Part shown: positions 8,555-15,480 of the stretch, in pieces | Position numbering within the stretch: the stretch's first letter is position 1 | How the letters are laid out: each line of letters starts with the position of its first letter | Source: a virus | IMG/VR virus record: IMGVR_UViG_3300036800_000538 | Location: 1-23,851 of that record | Length of the DNA stretch: 23,851 nucleotides | Reading direction: 5' to 3' (one strand) | Position numbers and translations under genes: made by a program | Notes under the pieces: generated by a model | The model's database searches: none | Seen by the model: the letters and a program-made list of their open reading frames with translations, nothing else | Told to the model about the DNA's origin: nothing

Positions 8555-8562
8555 TATATTTG
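8555..8562 (+). promoter_or_regulatory. TATATTTG -7-like element before the tape-measure gene
   Basis: TATATTTG matches the Bacteroidetes -7 consensus TAnnTTTG exactly, 44 nt before the ATG at 8607. No TTG lies at the right distance upstream, so this is half a promoter at best. A 6-bp palindromic pair (8533-8538 with 8541-8546) lies just upstream. Confidence 0.25.
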
Positions 8563-8606
8563 AACCTCCCTCACTACAAACATCAACTTATAAACTCAAT
8601 CTTATC

Positions 8607-9764
8607 ATGGCAGACGACATTAATAAAAAAATCACCATCGACGTACAAGTAAATTCCGATGGGCTTCAGCAAATAAATAAATATTCGGGAGCCGTAACCG
8701 ATCTTGGAGCTTCTGTTGGCAATTTCTCAAAGGCTTTATCAAAGGCTCTAAATGATATGACAGCAGTAAATCAAGGCACTGCAAAGGCTGCTACAGCTAT
8801 CGGCGCCGGTATAAAAGCTGCAACTGACGCCGCAACCAAAGCAGAAGAAGCCAAATCAAAAACAGCAATTGGTACAGCTATACAAACTGCCGGAAAAATT
8901 CTAAGCATCCGACGGATATTAGCAAAATCGACTAAAACGTTAGATGACAAGACCAGGGCAGATCAGTATAAAGCCGAATTGGACAACGTTCAAAAAATAT
9001 CCGATTCAACCTTCAGCATAATAACCAAAGGCATCGACGGGCGGCGGGATGCAGAAGTAGCAGCCATGGAGCAAACGAGGAAAAATATCGATCAGAATCA
9101 AAGTCTAAGCGCTGCGGATAAAAAAAAGGCGGAGCAAAAGGTCTATAATGATGAATACCAGGTAAAACTGAAGGCGTTCAAACAGGATCAGAAAGCTAAC
9201 ATCGCACAGGCCGTTATGAACGGCGCACTGGCAGTTACCAAAGCCGAAGCTGAGTTGGGTCCGGTTGCCGGCACTATAGCGCTCGCAGCAATAGCAGCGC
9301 AAACCGCTGCACAGATTGCGACCATCAAAGCGCAGCAACCTCCTGTACTTCAAACAGCCGCAAAGGGAGGTTACTTTAAATCAGACGGCAAAGGCGCGAT
9401 CCTTCCCGGATACAGTAAAAATGATAATGTCAACGCCTATATACGTTCAGGCGAGGCCGTCGTAGTATCCGAGGCCATGCGCGACCCGTGGGCCCGAAAC
9501 CTGGTAAGCGCAATAAATGTGGCCTACGGCGGCCGCGATTTCTCGGTGCCCCCCTTTTCGAGGGGCTACGCGGTGGGCGGCATCTTTACGGACGGCGGAA
9601 ATGCGAACCGCTATTACAATCAGCCAATGAATGATAACAAGAACCTGGCTAATACCATAGCTTACCAGATGATCAATAATTTTCCGCCTGTGTATGTGGA
9701 TGTCAAAGACATCAATAATCAGCAGAATATCCTGGCGCAAACAGTTAATAGGGTTAACCTGTAA
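8607..9764 (+). CDS. Short tape measure-like tail protein
   Basis: A 385-residue protein from ATG 8607; an upstream TTG at 8520 would overlap the previous gene and adds an unlikely N-terminus. The first 190 residues are helical and Ala/Lys/Gln-rich (SKALSKALNDMTAVNQGTAK), compatible with coiled coil. Residues about 199-243 form an Ala/Ile-rich hydrophobic helix region (GTIALAAIAAQTAAQIATIK). Then comes 'AAKGGYFKSDGKGAILPGYSKNDNVNAYIRSGEAVV', the typical C-terminal tape-measure pattern (GG...G...P...NDNV.A.l..GE.vv). If it is the only tape measure, the tail would be short. Following the tail-tip gene is compatible with this job. Confidence 0.6.
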   Translation: MADDINKKITIDVQVNSDGLQQINKYSGAVTDLGASVGNFSKALSKALNDMTAVNQGTAKAATAIGAGIKAATDAATKAEEAKSKTAIGTAIQTAGKILSIRRILAKSTKTLDDKTRADQYKAELDNVQKISDSTFSIITKGIDGRRDAEVAAMEQTRKNIDQNQSLSAADKKKAEQKVYNDEYQVKLKAFKQDQKANIAQAVMNGALAVTKAEAELGPVAGTIALAAIAAQTAAQIATIKAQQPPVLQTAAKGGYFKSDGKGAILPGYSKNDNVNAYIRSGEAVVVSEAMRDPWARNLVSAINVAYGGRDFSVPPFSRGYAVGGIFTDGGNANRYYNQPMNDNKNLANTIAYQMINNFPPVYVDVKDINNQQNILAQTVNRVNL

Positions 9765-9805
9765 ATCAACCGGTCACGGCGAATAAATTAAAAAGGTTAG
9801 TTGAC

Positions 9806-10378
9806 CTATTTAGCGGCATCGATCAATAAAATCATTCTTTGAAGGATACCTGCATCGTTAAAGCTAATATCAAAATCCATGTTAGACTTATTAGTAGGAA
9901 CACGTATCGCTGTTATTGCTGTAGTTAATAATTTTTTTACATCTGCGGCTGATAGCTCCAGCCCAATATCTGCGGTCCAGGTAGAAATTCCCTGGTTCAA
10001 AAAGCCTCCCCGCTCTTCGCCGGTTATCGATTTTATATCTGTAGCGCTCGGTACCGAGATCAAAGTATTATCGGCTAATTTTAAAAGGATGGCGCTGCCG
10101 GCATTAATATAAAATCTGTCAGCATCAGCCTGGGGCAGATCGACAATAAGATGAAGGGTAATTTCGCCGTGCACTTTGGAAAAATATGGCTCTAATTGCT
10201 GATAATAAGCGCCAACATCTTTTTTTGCAATACTTGCTTTAGCTGTCAGAAGCGTGGTGTCATTAGTGAACTTATCTATAAGAGGCTTATCCATTTTTTG
10301 CGCGAACAGCGCCGATGGGATAAACAACACCAATGAGAGACATGATGATCGGATAAATTTTGTCGTGTGCAATAACAT
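9806..10378 (-). CDS. Secreted protein of unknown function; antisense moron
   Basis: A 190-residue protein with a clear signal peptide: residues 1-26, hydrophobic core CLSLVLFIPSALFA, cleavage after ALFA before QKMDKP. The mature part is mixed alpha/beta, with 'ITLHLIVDLPQADADRFYINAG' and a C-terminal 'NMDFDISFNDAGILQRMILLIDAAK'. I do not recognise the family. It runs against the late operon, convergent with the tape-measure gene (41 nt between stops) and divergent from the small HTH-like gene. A good promoter-like site precedes it. It is probably a lysogenic accessory gene acting in the periplasm. Confidence 0.65.
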   Translation of the reverse strand: MLLHTTKFIRSSCLSLVLFIPSALFAQKMDKPLIDKFTNDTTLLTAKASIAKKDVGAYYQQLEPYFSKVHGEITLHLIVDLPQADADRFYINAGSAILLKLADNTLISVPSATDIKSITGEERGGFLNQGISTWTADIGLELSAADVKKLLTTAITAIRVPTNKSNMDFDISFNDAGILQRMILLIDAAK

Positions 10379-10400
10379 AATGCTTAGGTTTTAAATCTGC

Positions 10401-10430
10401 TAAATATATTAGTTTTTATTTTGATGACAA
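10401..10430 (-). promoter_or_regulatory. Candidate promoter for the secreted moron
   Basis: On the minus strand TTG (plus strand 10428-10430) is followed after 19 nt by TATATTTA (plus strand 10401-10408), one mismatch from TAnnTTTG with ideal spacing. The start codon is 22 nt further. It lies in the divergent gap shared with the gene at 10478. Confidence 0.45.
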
Positions 10431-10477
10431 TACCCTGTGAAGGTTTATTCACCGCAAAAAATAATCAAATATTTTTT

Positions 10478-10711
10478 ATGAACATTACTTTAGCCAACAC
10501 CTTATTCAACGACGGCATTTTCTCCGAAATGTACAAAGCCGGTTTCATTACTGACAAGATATTTGTTTACCGCGAAATGTACCTTTGGGTGCAGGCGCAG
10601 ATGAGAACCCGAGGCCTAACGAAAAACCAGGCCGTATTGGAAGCCGGCGGCAAATTTGGCCGCGATGAGCGCACGATATGGCGGGCGCTGAATTGTTTTG
10701 AGGAGGGATGA
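10478..10711 (+). CDS. Small HTH-like protein
   Basis: A 77-residue protein. I choose ATG 10478 (after ATTTTTT) over upstream TTG 10421 or ATG 10424, because MNITLANTLFNDGIFSEMYK begins a coherent helical fold. The C-terminal part, residues about 48-72 (KNQAVLEAGGKFGRDERTIWRAL), has the spacing of a helix-turn-helix with a polar recognition helix. Similar small proteins ('..GFItdKifvYREmYLWV..') occur in other Bacteroidetes phages as I recall. It is the only plus-strand gene in the accessory island between tape measure and protease, divergent from one moron and convergent with the next. A transcriptional regulator role is possible but unproven. Confidence 0.55.
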   Translation: MNITLANTLFNDGIFSEMYKAGFITDKIFVYREMYLWVQAQMRTRGLTKNQAVLEAGGKFGRDERTIWRALNCFEEG

Positions 10712-10764
10712 CTAGTTCTTCAGGAAAGAGTGCATTAACGGAAGCTGGATTGCTATTGACATAC

Positions 10765-11562
10765 TTAATACTTTATTTCCCGTGGACCACTAACCCCCAC
10801 TTCAGGAAATAACGTGTCGATAGAAGTTGTATTATCACCAACCGTTACACTCAATTCTTTATGTTCAAGCATATTGGTCCTGGTCAGGCGCATGTACGCG
10901 GTATAGAAGTCTTTTTCCCAATCATTTGCTTCCAGGTAAAGCTTTTTGAAAATTTCATGCGCTTGGTCCTTCTGATTCAATAAGATTAGAACAAATGCTT
11001 TTTCTTTTTGCATAAACGTATAGTTTCGGTTTTTAACATCCATCGTGTCAAGCTTATGGTTACAGAATGTTAAATAATCCAGGTAATAGATTTTGGCTTG
11101 AGCGGTATCTCCTGTTTCATCGTACATCTTTCCTGCCATAAACTTGATCAATGCATCGTTTGGAGCGAGCCGGACCAACTTTTTAGCTGCGCCCAAAGCA
11201 TCTGTATGTCGCTTTAAACGAGCTGCAAAATTGTATTTGTTCACGTATCCGGAAATGTAGTTACTGTCAATTTTCAATGCTTCATCCAAAAGGGCGATAG
11301 CCTTCTCATATAAGATGGTGTCGCTGTACATATTGCGCCATGTCGTATCGGCCGGTATTGTAACCGGTCTTGAATGCCCATGTTTTGCAAGCTTAGTCAT
11401 TGTAGATGTATCGCCCTTGTTAGATATTATCGGAGGGTCCATGACCAATGCAACGGCTGAATCATTCAGCTTTATCGCTTCCGGATTATACTTATGCTGA
11501 CCGCATGCGGTCAAGCCTTGCATCAAACAGGCGATCATAAGCAAAAGGGGTAATTTTTTCAT
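10765..11562 (-). CDS. TPR-containing lipoprotein; antisense moron
   Basis: A 265-residue exported lipoprotein. The signal MKKLPLLLMIACLMQGLTAC ends in the lipobox LTAC, with Cys20 lipidated; the following GQHKYN lacks acidic residues, suggesting periplasmic-facing anchoring. The middle is made of tetratricopeptide-like helix pairs: 'ILYEKAIALLDEALKIDSNYISGYVNKYNFA', 'ALGAAKKLVRLAPNDALIKFMAGKMYDETGDTAQAKIYYLDYL' and 'EKAFVLILLNQKDQAHEIFKKLY', about residues 80-215. TPR domains bind other proteins, so a partner in the envelope is expected, but none can be named. It is transcribed against the phage operon from its own promoter-like site, which suggests an independently expressed moron. Confidence 0.75.
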   Translation of the reverse strand: MKKLPLLLMIACLMQGLTACGQHKYNPEAIKLNDSAVALVMDPPIISNKGDTSTMTKLAKHGHSRPVTIPADTTWRNMYSDTILYEKAIALLDEALKIDSNYISGYVNKYNFAARLKRHTDALGAAKKLVRLAPNDALIKFMAGKMYDETGDTAQAKIYYLDYLTFCNHKLDTMDVKNRNYTFMQKEKAFVLILLNQKDQAHEIFKKLYLEANDWEKDFYTAYMRLTRTNMLEHKELSVTVGDNTTSIDTLFPEVGVSGPREIKY

Positions 11563-11595
11563 AACGATTTAGGCTGTGCGATCCAATCAACTTTT

Positions 11596-11627
11596 CTAAG
11601 TTAAAAAAAAACTGCTAATCAAGCAAA
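11596..11627 (-). promoter_or_regulatory. Candidate promoter for the TPR lipoprotein
   Basis: On the minus strand TTTG (plus strand 11624-11627) is followed after 20 nt by TAACTTAG (plus strand 11596-11603). This is a full -33 match and a 7/8 -7 match to the Bacteroidetes consensus. A run of nine T residues on the minus strand lies in the spacer. The start codon is 33 nt beyond the -7 box. Confidence 0.45.
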
Positions 11628-11633
11628 CCCACT

Positions 11634-11691
11634 CACTGACAAAACACTGTCACCACTTTTATAAACAATTCTCCCGACATTTAAATATGCC
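11634..11691. repeat. Imperfect direct repeat, copy A, with TGACA/TGTCA dyad
   Basis: A 58-nt unit matching copy B (11809-11866) at 47 of 58 positions with no gaps. The first 26 nt differ at one position only. It holds the dyad TGACA-N6-TGTCA (11637-11652) and a conserved TTCTCCCGAC block. It lies just upstream of the moron promoter and in the non-coding gap before the protease gene; an operator role is possible. Confidence 0.7.
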
Positions 11692-11750
11692 AATCAGCAT
11701 AATAGTCATCCCTTATCTTTTAGCTTTGCTAATCTGGCTCCTGCGCGAAG

Positions 11751-11806
11751 AATCGGTGGAATCAAAATAAAAAATCGGTGGAATCACATACAAATCGGTG
11801 AAATCC
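11751..11806. repeat. Three ATCGGTG repeats
   Basis: AATCGGTGGAATCA starts at 11751 and 11773 as exact 14-nt copies, and a degenerate third (AATCGGTGAAATCC) starts at 11793; periods are 22 and 20 nt. Phasing near two helical turns would put the copies on one DNA face. Similar ATC(T/C)GTG-type strings are common in Bacteroidetes intergenic DNA as I recall, so this may be host-type repeat DNA rather than a protein-binding array. Confidence 0.65.
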
Positions 11807-11808
11807 GA

Positions 11809-11866
11809 CACTGACAAAACGCTGTCACCACTTTAACCGGAATTTCTCCCGACCTTTGAATATACC
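11809..11866. repeat. Imperfect direct repeat, copy B, with TGACA/TGTCA dyad
   Basis: Second copy of the 58-nt unit at 11634, 175 nt downstream. The dyad TGACA-N6-TGTCA is at 11812-11827. It ends 64 nt before the protease ATG, so it lies where a late-gene operator or promoter would be. The rest of this gene-free stretch (11563-11930) holds no other ORF I can support. Confidence 0.7.
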
Positions 11867-11885
11867 TTATCAATAATCCTAAATC

Positions 11886-11925
11886 AATCTTCCGGACTTT
11901 CGGACTTCCCGACTTTCGGACTCAA
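11886..11925 (+). promoter_or_regulatory. CGGACTT word-array leader of the protease gene
   Basis: Four close copies of the word (T)CGGACTT or (C)CGACTTT follow in tandem directly before ATG 11931. The array is pyrimidine-rich and matches the arrays at 4236-4265 and 23322-23348. No complementary purine arm was seen next to it, unlike in the hairpin-type leaders. Confidence 0.55.
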
Positions 11926-11930
11926 AAAAT

Positions 11931-13118
11931 ATGAAAATCTACCTATACGACACCGAGACCGATTGCATCGGAACCGGAACCTTATCATCAGCCTATATAC
12001 AAACCCAACTGGAAGCAGCAGCCGGGCAGGATGTGGAAGTGCACATCAGCTCGGCGGGCGGCAGCGCCTTCGATGCCATTGCCATTTATGATCTGTTAAA
12101 AAAGTACCCCGGCAATGTTACTACTTATGTCGATGCGCTTGCCGCCTCCGCTGCTTCCATTGTGGCTATGGCGGGCGAGAACATAATCATGAGCAAATAC
12201 GCGCTGCTAATGATCCACAAACCGATGGTTGGTTCCGGAGGGAATGCCGATGAGTTGTTGAAGGATATACAAATGCTGAATGTAGTACAATCGCGCCTGG
12301 CTCAGATCTATATGGACAAAACCGGGTTGGACGGAGTTACCGTGAATAGTTTGATCGACTCCGTCACCTGGATGACCGCTGACCAGGCACTTGATCTCGG
12401 CTTTATCGACCAGGTAGAAGATTATACGGCCGAAATCTCCAACAGCGCCATCATTAAACAATTCACAAGCAATGCGCCGCTTTTCTACCGCCGCTGCATC
12501 AATAAGATCTTAAACACCCATACAAACATGAACATTGAAAACAGAGAACTGATCGACAGGAACACATCCGTCCTGGATAAGATCATGAACTTCTTTAAGA
12601 AGGTCGTCAACAAACAAACCATCACCGACAAAGGCACCTTGCATCATGCCGGCGAGCTGGACGAAGGCACTGACGTTTACCAGGATGAAGACATGAGCAC
12701 ACCCGCACCCGACGATTGCTACACCACATCATCCGGACAAAAACTAAGCGTAGCGGGCGGAAGAGTGCAAAAAGTAACTACGGATCCGGATACTGACCCG
12801 GATGCTGATGATGATGACGATATTATGCCTGAAAATTTATTCGGCTCGAAGAAGAAAGCAGAAGTGCAAAACCGCGTAAAAGCCATCAAAGCAAAACTGC
12901 ACGCGCAAAACGCATTGTTAGCCGAGGCCAAAGCAGCCCTCGAAGCCGCCAATACCCGCCTGGATAAAACCCGCGAAGAAGTGAAAAACGAGATACGCTC
13001 AGACTTTACCCCCGAAAATTCCCGCCGCAGCAACAAAGCCAAAACCGAACCGGTTCCCTTCTTCGTCCCTCAAACCACTTTAGCCCAAAACGCGGTTAAG
13101 AAAGCTGTCGCCAAATAA
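11931..13118 (+). CDS. ClpP-type head maturation protease fused to scaffold-like domain
   Basis: Prohead serine protease of the ClpP/crotonase fold, 395 residues. Residues 1-165 carry the family pattern: HISSAGGSAFDAIAIYDLL (oxyanion glycines about 43-44), DALAASAASIVAMAG with nucleophile Ser73, LLMIHKPM with His96, and LIDSVTWMTADQALDLGFID with likely Asp143. It would cut scaffold and capsid precursor during head maturation. After residue 200 the sequence becomes low-complexity and acidic (DPDTDPDADDDDD), then a coiled coil at about 315-355 (KLHAQNALLAEAKAALEAAN), typical of scaffolds. An in-frame ATG at codon 200, base 12528, follows an A/C-rich leader-like stretch and could start a separate scaffold. 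The gene sits upstream of the capsid gene as expected. Confidence 0.88.
   Translation: MKIYLYDTETDCIGTGTLSSAYIQTQLEAAAGQDVEVHISSAGGSAFDAIAIYDLLKKYPGNVTTYVDALAASAASIVAMAGENIIMSKYALLMIHKPMVGSGGNADELLKDIQMLNVVQSRLAQIYMDKTGLDGVTVNSLIDSVTWMTADQALDLGFIDQVEDYTAEISNSAIIKQFTSNAPLFYRRCINKILNTHTNMNIENRELIDRNTSVLDKIMNFFKKVVNKQTITDKGTLHHAGELDEGTDVYQDEDMSTPAPDDCYTTSSGQKLSVAGGRVQKVTTDPDTDPDADDDDDIMPENLFGSKKKAEVQNRVKAIKAKLHAQNALLAEAKAALEAANTRLDKTREEVKNEIRSDFTPENSRRSNKAKTEPVPFFVPQTTLAQNAVKKAVAK
12528..13118 (+). CDS. Possible nested scaffold protein (internal start)
   Basis: In-frame internal start at Met200 of the protease gene would yield 196 residues holding only the acidic linker and coiled-coil scaffold domain. 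The sequence before it (ACACCCATACAAAC) resembles the gene leaders of this phage more than coding sequence. Lambda C/Nu3 uses this nested arrangement. Nothing in the sequence proves that the internal start is used. Confidence 0.3.
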   Translation: MNIENRELIDRNTSVLDKIMNFFKKVVNKQTITDKGTLHHAGELDEGTDVYQDEDMSTPAPDDCYTTSSGQKLSVAGGRVQKVTTDPDTDPDADDDDDIMPENLFGSKKKAEVQNRVKAIKAKLHAQNALLAEAKAALEAANTRLDKTREEVKNEIRSDFTPENSRRSNKAKTEPVPFFVPQTTLAQNAVKKAVAK

Positions 13119-13196
13119 TATCCGGTAAGCGGTAGCTGGTATAAGGGAGAGAAGCTATACCTGTTAGACCACGGAGAAATTAGTTAACCTTTATGG

Positions 13197-13451
13197 CTAT
13201 TTGAATAGGATTGAGTAATTAAATGTAGCAGCAGCAAAAGAAGCACCTAGTGCGACGATCGCTATGGTTATAATAGCTACCACTTTAAATGCTTTAATCA
13301 ATTGAAATTGGGATGAGTGATTTTCAAACCGTCCTGACCAATTTTCAAACTTACTAACGAGCCATCGGATAAGATATACGGTCGATATTACGATTAATCC
13401 AAATAAAATTATTCCCATCTTAAATATGACAGTCTTACTTCTAAGGTTCAT
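13197..13451 (-). CDS. Small two-TM membrane protein; antisense moron
   Basis: An 84-residue protein with two hydrophobic segments, about residues 11-30 (KMGIILFGLIVISTVYLIRW) and 53-78 (AFKVVAIITIAIVALGASFA), joined by a polar loop (SKFENWSGRFENHSSQFQ). I do not recognise the family. It is coded against the capsid operon between protease and capsid genes, the fourth antisense envelope-type gene in this late region. A TTG-N18-TAACTTAG site lies immediately before the ATG, but so close that transcription might begin at or inside the start; Met12 is an alternative start. Membrane-located phage morons often block superinfection, which is only a suggestion here. Confidence 0.55.
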   Translation of the reverse strand: MNLRSKTVIFKMGIILFGLIVISTVYLIRWLVSKFENWSGRFENHSSQFQLIKAFKVVAIITIAIVALGASFAAATFNYSILFK

Positions 13452-13518
13452 CTAAGTTACTAAACCTTATAAAATAACAAAGCCACATACTCGATACTGG
13501 CTACCTGATAACAACTAC

Positions 13519-13562
13519 TACAATCTAACCTTTCAACTTTCAAACCTCCCAACATTACAACA
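13519..13562 (+). promoter_or_regulatory. Pyrimidine word-array leader of the capsid gene
   Basis: CTTTCAACTTTCAAACCTCCCAACATTACAAC directly precedes the capsid ATG. It uses the same CAACTTTC words as the right arm of the hairpin at 6414-6450, but no purine-rich left arm is nearby; the antisense membrane gene lies where that arm would be. Confidence 0.45.
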
Positions 13563-13570
13563 ACTAATAA

Positions 13571-14779
13571 ATGGCTCAATTTACATTTACCAACAATACC
13601 TATGCCGGCGAAGCGCTGGCCGGGTTTATGGCCAGCACGCTGCTCGAAGCTGATTCAGTGAAACGCGGACTGCTGACCGTTATCAACGACGTCAAATCGC
13701 GCAAGGTTATCCTTGATGTGGACGACGACGTGGTGCTGCAGGACCCGTCCGGCATCTTCGCCGACCAGGGCACCACGGCTTTACAAAACGAAAGCTACCT
13801 TGACCCCGTAGTTTACGAATTTATGAAACAGGAACAATGGGACAAACTCGTACAATCATGGGAAGCCCAAAGCCTAAAACCGGGCGCGTTTATGGATTAC
13901 GAAGGCATTGTCGACCTGTCCGATTTTATGGTACAGCGTTACCTCACCAAGATCCAGATCGCTAACGAACGCCTGTACTGGCTGGGCAAATCGGCAACTA
14001 AAGAAGCCACGTTTACAGCATCGTTCGCCGGACTGCTCCCATCCATCGCCGCAGCATCTGGTGTCTACAAAGTGGGTTTGGCCAAACCGGCTACTTCCAT
14101 GTCGGCAACCGCCATCGACGCGACCGGGGTTGTGACTGTATCCGATACCTCGACACTTGCAGACGGCGATGTCGTGACCATCACCGCGGTAACCGGCAGC
14201 AGCAAAGACACAACAAACGGCTCACCAGGTATCAATGTTCAGGGCCAGTCCTATTTCATCCAGGTGCTGAGCTCTACCACTTTCAAGCTGACCCGCAATT
14301 ACAATGAGATCAATACCCGTAAAGCTGCAACCTTCAGCGGAACGGCTACGGTCGCGACCGTAAGCTACATTAACGCGAGCAACGTTTTGCAGGTAATCGG
14401 CAGCGTTTATGCTCAGCTCGACCCGGCCGATCGCGCACAGGATGATTTCAACCTGCAAATTCCTCTGCATGTGGGCTACGCCTATGCGCAAGCGCAGGCT
14501 AACAAGGCTACCAACGTGATCAACGCCTTTACCGATCCAAAGAAAATGGATTTCCTCGGCGTTCCCCTGCAACTGATGAACCACTGGCAGGCAAACACTA
14601 TCCTGGGTGCACGTTCATCCAACCTGTTCCTCGGTGTCGACCTGTTGGGCGATGCTTCAGAGCTTTCAACCGTCTACATGAAACCTTACACCAACGACGA
14701 TGTAGTGCGTATGAAGGCTCGGATGAAAGCTGCCGTAAACTTCAAGTTCGCGAACGAGATCTTCTACCTGAGCGCGTAG
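13571..14779 (+). CDS. Major capsid protein
   Basis: A 402-residue protein directly downstream of the maturation protease, the expected place for the major head subunit. N-terminal arm MAQFTFTNNTYAGEALAGF, an alpha-rich P-domain-like stretch (VYEFMKQEQWDKLVQSWEAQ and IVDLSDFMVQRYLTKIQIANERLYWLG), and a C-terminal part 'YTNDDVVRMKARMKAAVNFKFANEIFYLSA' typical of capsid proteins binding their neighbours. Residues about 178-270 form a Thr/Ser/Val-rich beta domain ('TSTLADGDVVTITAVTG', 'YFIQVLSSTTFKLT') that looks like an inserted surface domain. High GC and regular codon use suit a highly expressed gene. The name rests on context and overall pattern. Confidence 0.75.
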   Translation: MAQFTFTNNTYAGEALAGFMASTLLEADSVKRGLLTVINDVKSRKVILDVDDDVVLQDPSGIFADQGTTALQNESYLDPVVYEFMKQEQWDKLVQSWEAQSLKPGAFMDYEGIVDLSDFMVQRYLTKIQIANERLYWLGKSATKEATFTASFAGLLPSIAAASGVYKVGLAKPATSMSATAIDATGVVTVSDTSTLADGDVVTITAVTGSSKDTTNGSPGINVQGQSYFIQVLSSTTFKLTRNYNEINTRKAATFSGTATVATVSYINASNVLQVIGSVYAQLDPADRAQDDFNLQIPLHVGYAYAQAQANKATNVINAFTDPKKMDFLGVPLQLMNHWQANTILGARSSNLFLGVDLLGDASELSTVYMKPYTNDDVVRMKARMKAAVNFKFANEIFYLSA

Positions 14780-14796
14780 GCGCAGTTGATTGGGTT
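14772..14796 (+). repeat. Junction repeat at the capsid gene end (copy 1)
   Basis: A 25-nt segment that spans the capsid stop codon and matches 16847-16871 at the portal stop codon at 23 of 25 positions. It contains the last coding bases, the stop and the start of the GTTGATT word array. Confidence 0.8.
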
Positions 14797-14886
14797 GATT
14801 GAGTTTATTGGTTGATTAAGTTCAATCTCATAACTCCTTCAACTTAATCCAACTCAATCACCCTATTCAACTTAATCAACTCAAAA
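14781..14886 (+). repeat. GTTGATT/AATCAAC intercistronic hairpin leader, copy 1
   Basis: Between the capsid stop and ATG 14887. The purine-rich half repeats GTTGATT(G/A)(A/G)GTT; the pyrimidine-rich half repeats AACTTAATC(C)AAC. A perfect 12-bp pair (14811-14822 with 14869-14880) and a second alternative pairing (14811-14822 with AACTTAATCC at 14841) are possible, so several registers could fold. No T-run follows. Confidence 0.8.
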
Positions 14887-15471
14887 ATGTCTATTTACAA
14901 CAAAATAAACGCCGGGTTCAGCCTGGGTACAGGCTCCCCCATCACCGCGGGCATCGAGGATGTGATCTACGTCTTCAACCAGGACGAGATCGCCATCACC
15001 TATGATCCTTCGAACCCGCTCATCGTCACCGGCCTGGCGGCCGTTGGCAGCGCTAAGGTCTACAAGTTCGAAGGCACCAATAACAGCTTCAGCACCATGT
15101 CCAAACTGGCCAAAACATCGGTCGGTCCGAGATATACCGAGGAGATCGATTTCAATATTGCCGGCTTGTCAGTCGATATCAAAACGCAGCTGATGGCTAT
15201 GGGCTACGGTCGTGTAAAGGCTATCGCTGTAAACAATTATAATTCCAGCGATTCAGCTATCGAATTGTTTGGCGCTGTGAACGGCCTGATCCTCACGGAC
15301 GCAGAACGCAACACATCCGATGAAACTATCGACGGCGGTTACAAGCTAAAACTAACCAACCCCGATAAACTCCGGGAGCCTTACCCACCCCGCGCAATAT
15401 CCATCGCCCCCGAAACCGGCAGCGCAACTTACGTGAGCACCCTCGCAGCGATCGAAGCATTGGTCGGGTAG
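14887..15471 (+). CDS. Major tail tube-like protein (putative)
   Basis: A 194-residue beta-rich virion protein. Features such as 'GSAKVYKFEGTNNSFSTMSKLAKTS', 'GPRYTEEIDFNIAGLSVDIKTQLMAMGYGRVKAIAVNN' and 'AIELFGAVNGLILTD....DETIDGGYKLKLTNPDK' resemble Bacteroides-phage tail tube proteins as I remember them: an 'F.G..nS' strand, a helix carrying K and an 'elFG..nGL' hairpin. It lies between capsid and portal genes, an unusual place for a tube gene, so a capsid decoration or head-associated role remains possible. High-GC codon use matches the capsid gene and suggests high expression. Confidence 0.5.
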   Translation: MSIYNKINAGFSLGTGSPITAGIEDVIYVFNQDEIAITYDPSNPLIVTGLAAVGSAKVYKFEGTNNSFSTMSKLAKTSVGPRYTEEIDFNIAGLSVDIKTQLMAMGYGRVKAIAVNNYNSSDSAIELFGAVNGLILTDAERNTSDETIDGGYKLKLTNPDKLREPYPPRAISIAPETGSATYVSTLAAIEALVG

Positions 15472-15480
15472 CCGGTGAGC

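Noticed and set aside
8520-8606. Longer tape-measure start at TTG 8520
   Set aside because: It overlaps the previous gene and adds 29 residues unlike a tape-measure start; ATG 8607 is a better start.
11751-11806. CRISPR array
   Set aside because: Only three short degenerate units spaced about 20 nt with no proper spacers or cas genes.
14887-15471. Contractile tail (sheath plus tube)
   Set aside because: No sheath-like protein was found, and the 194-residue protein alone does not support a contractile tail.
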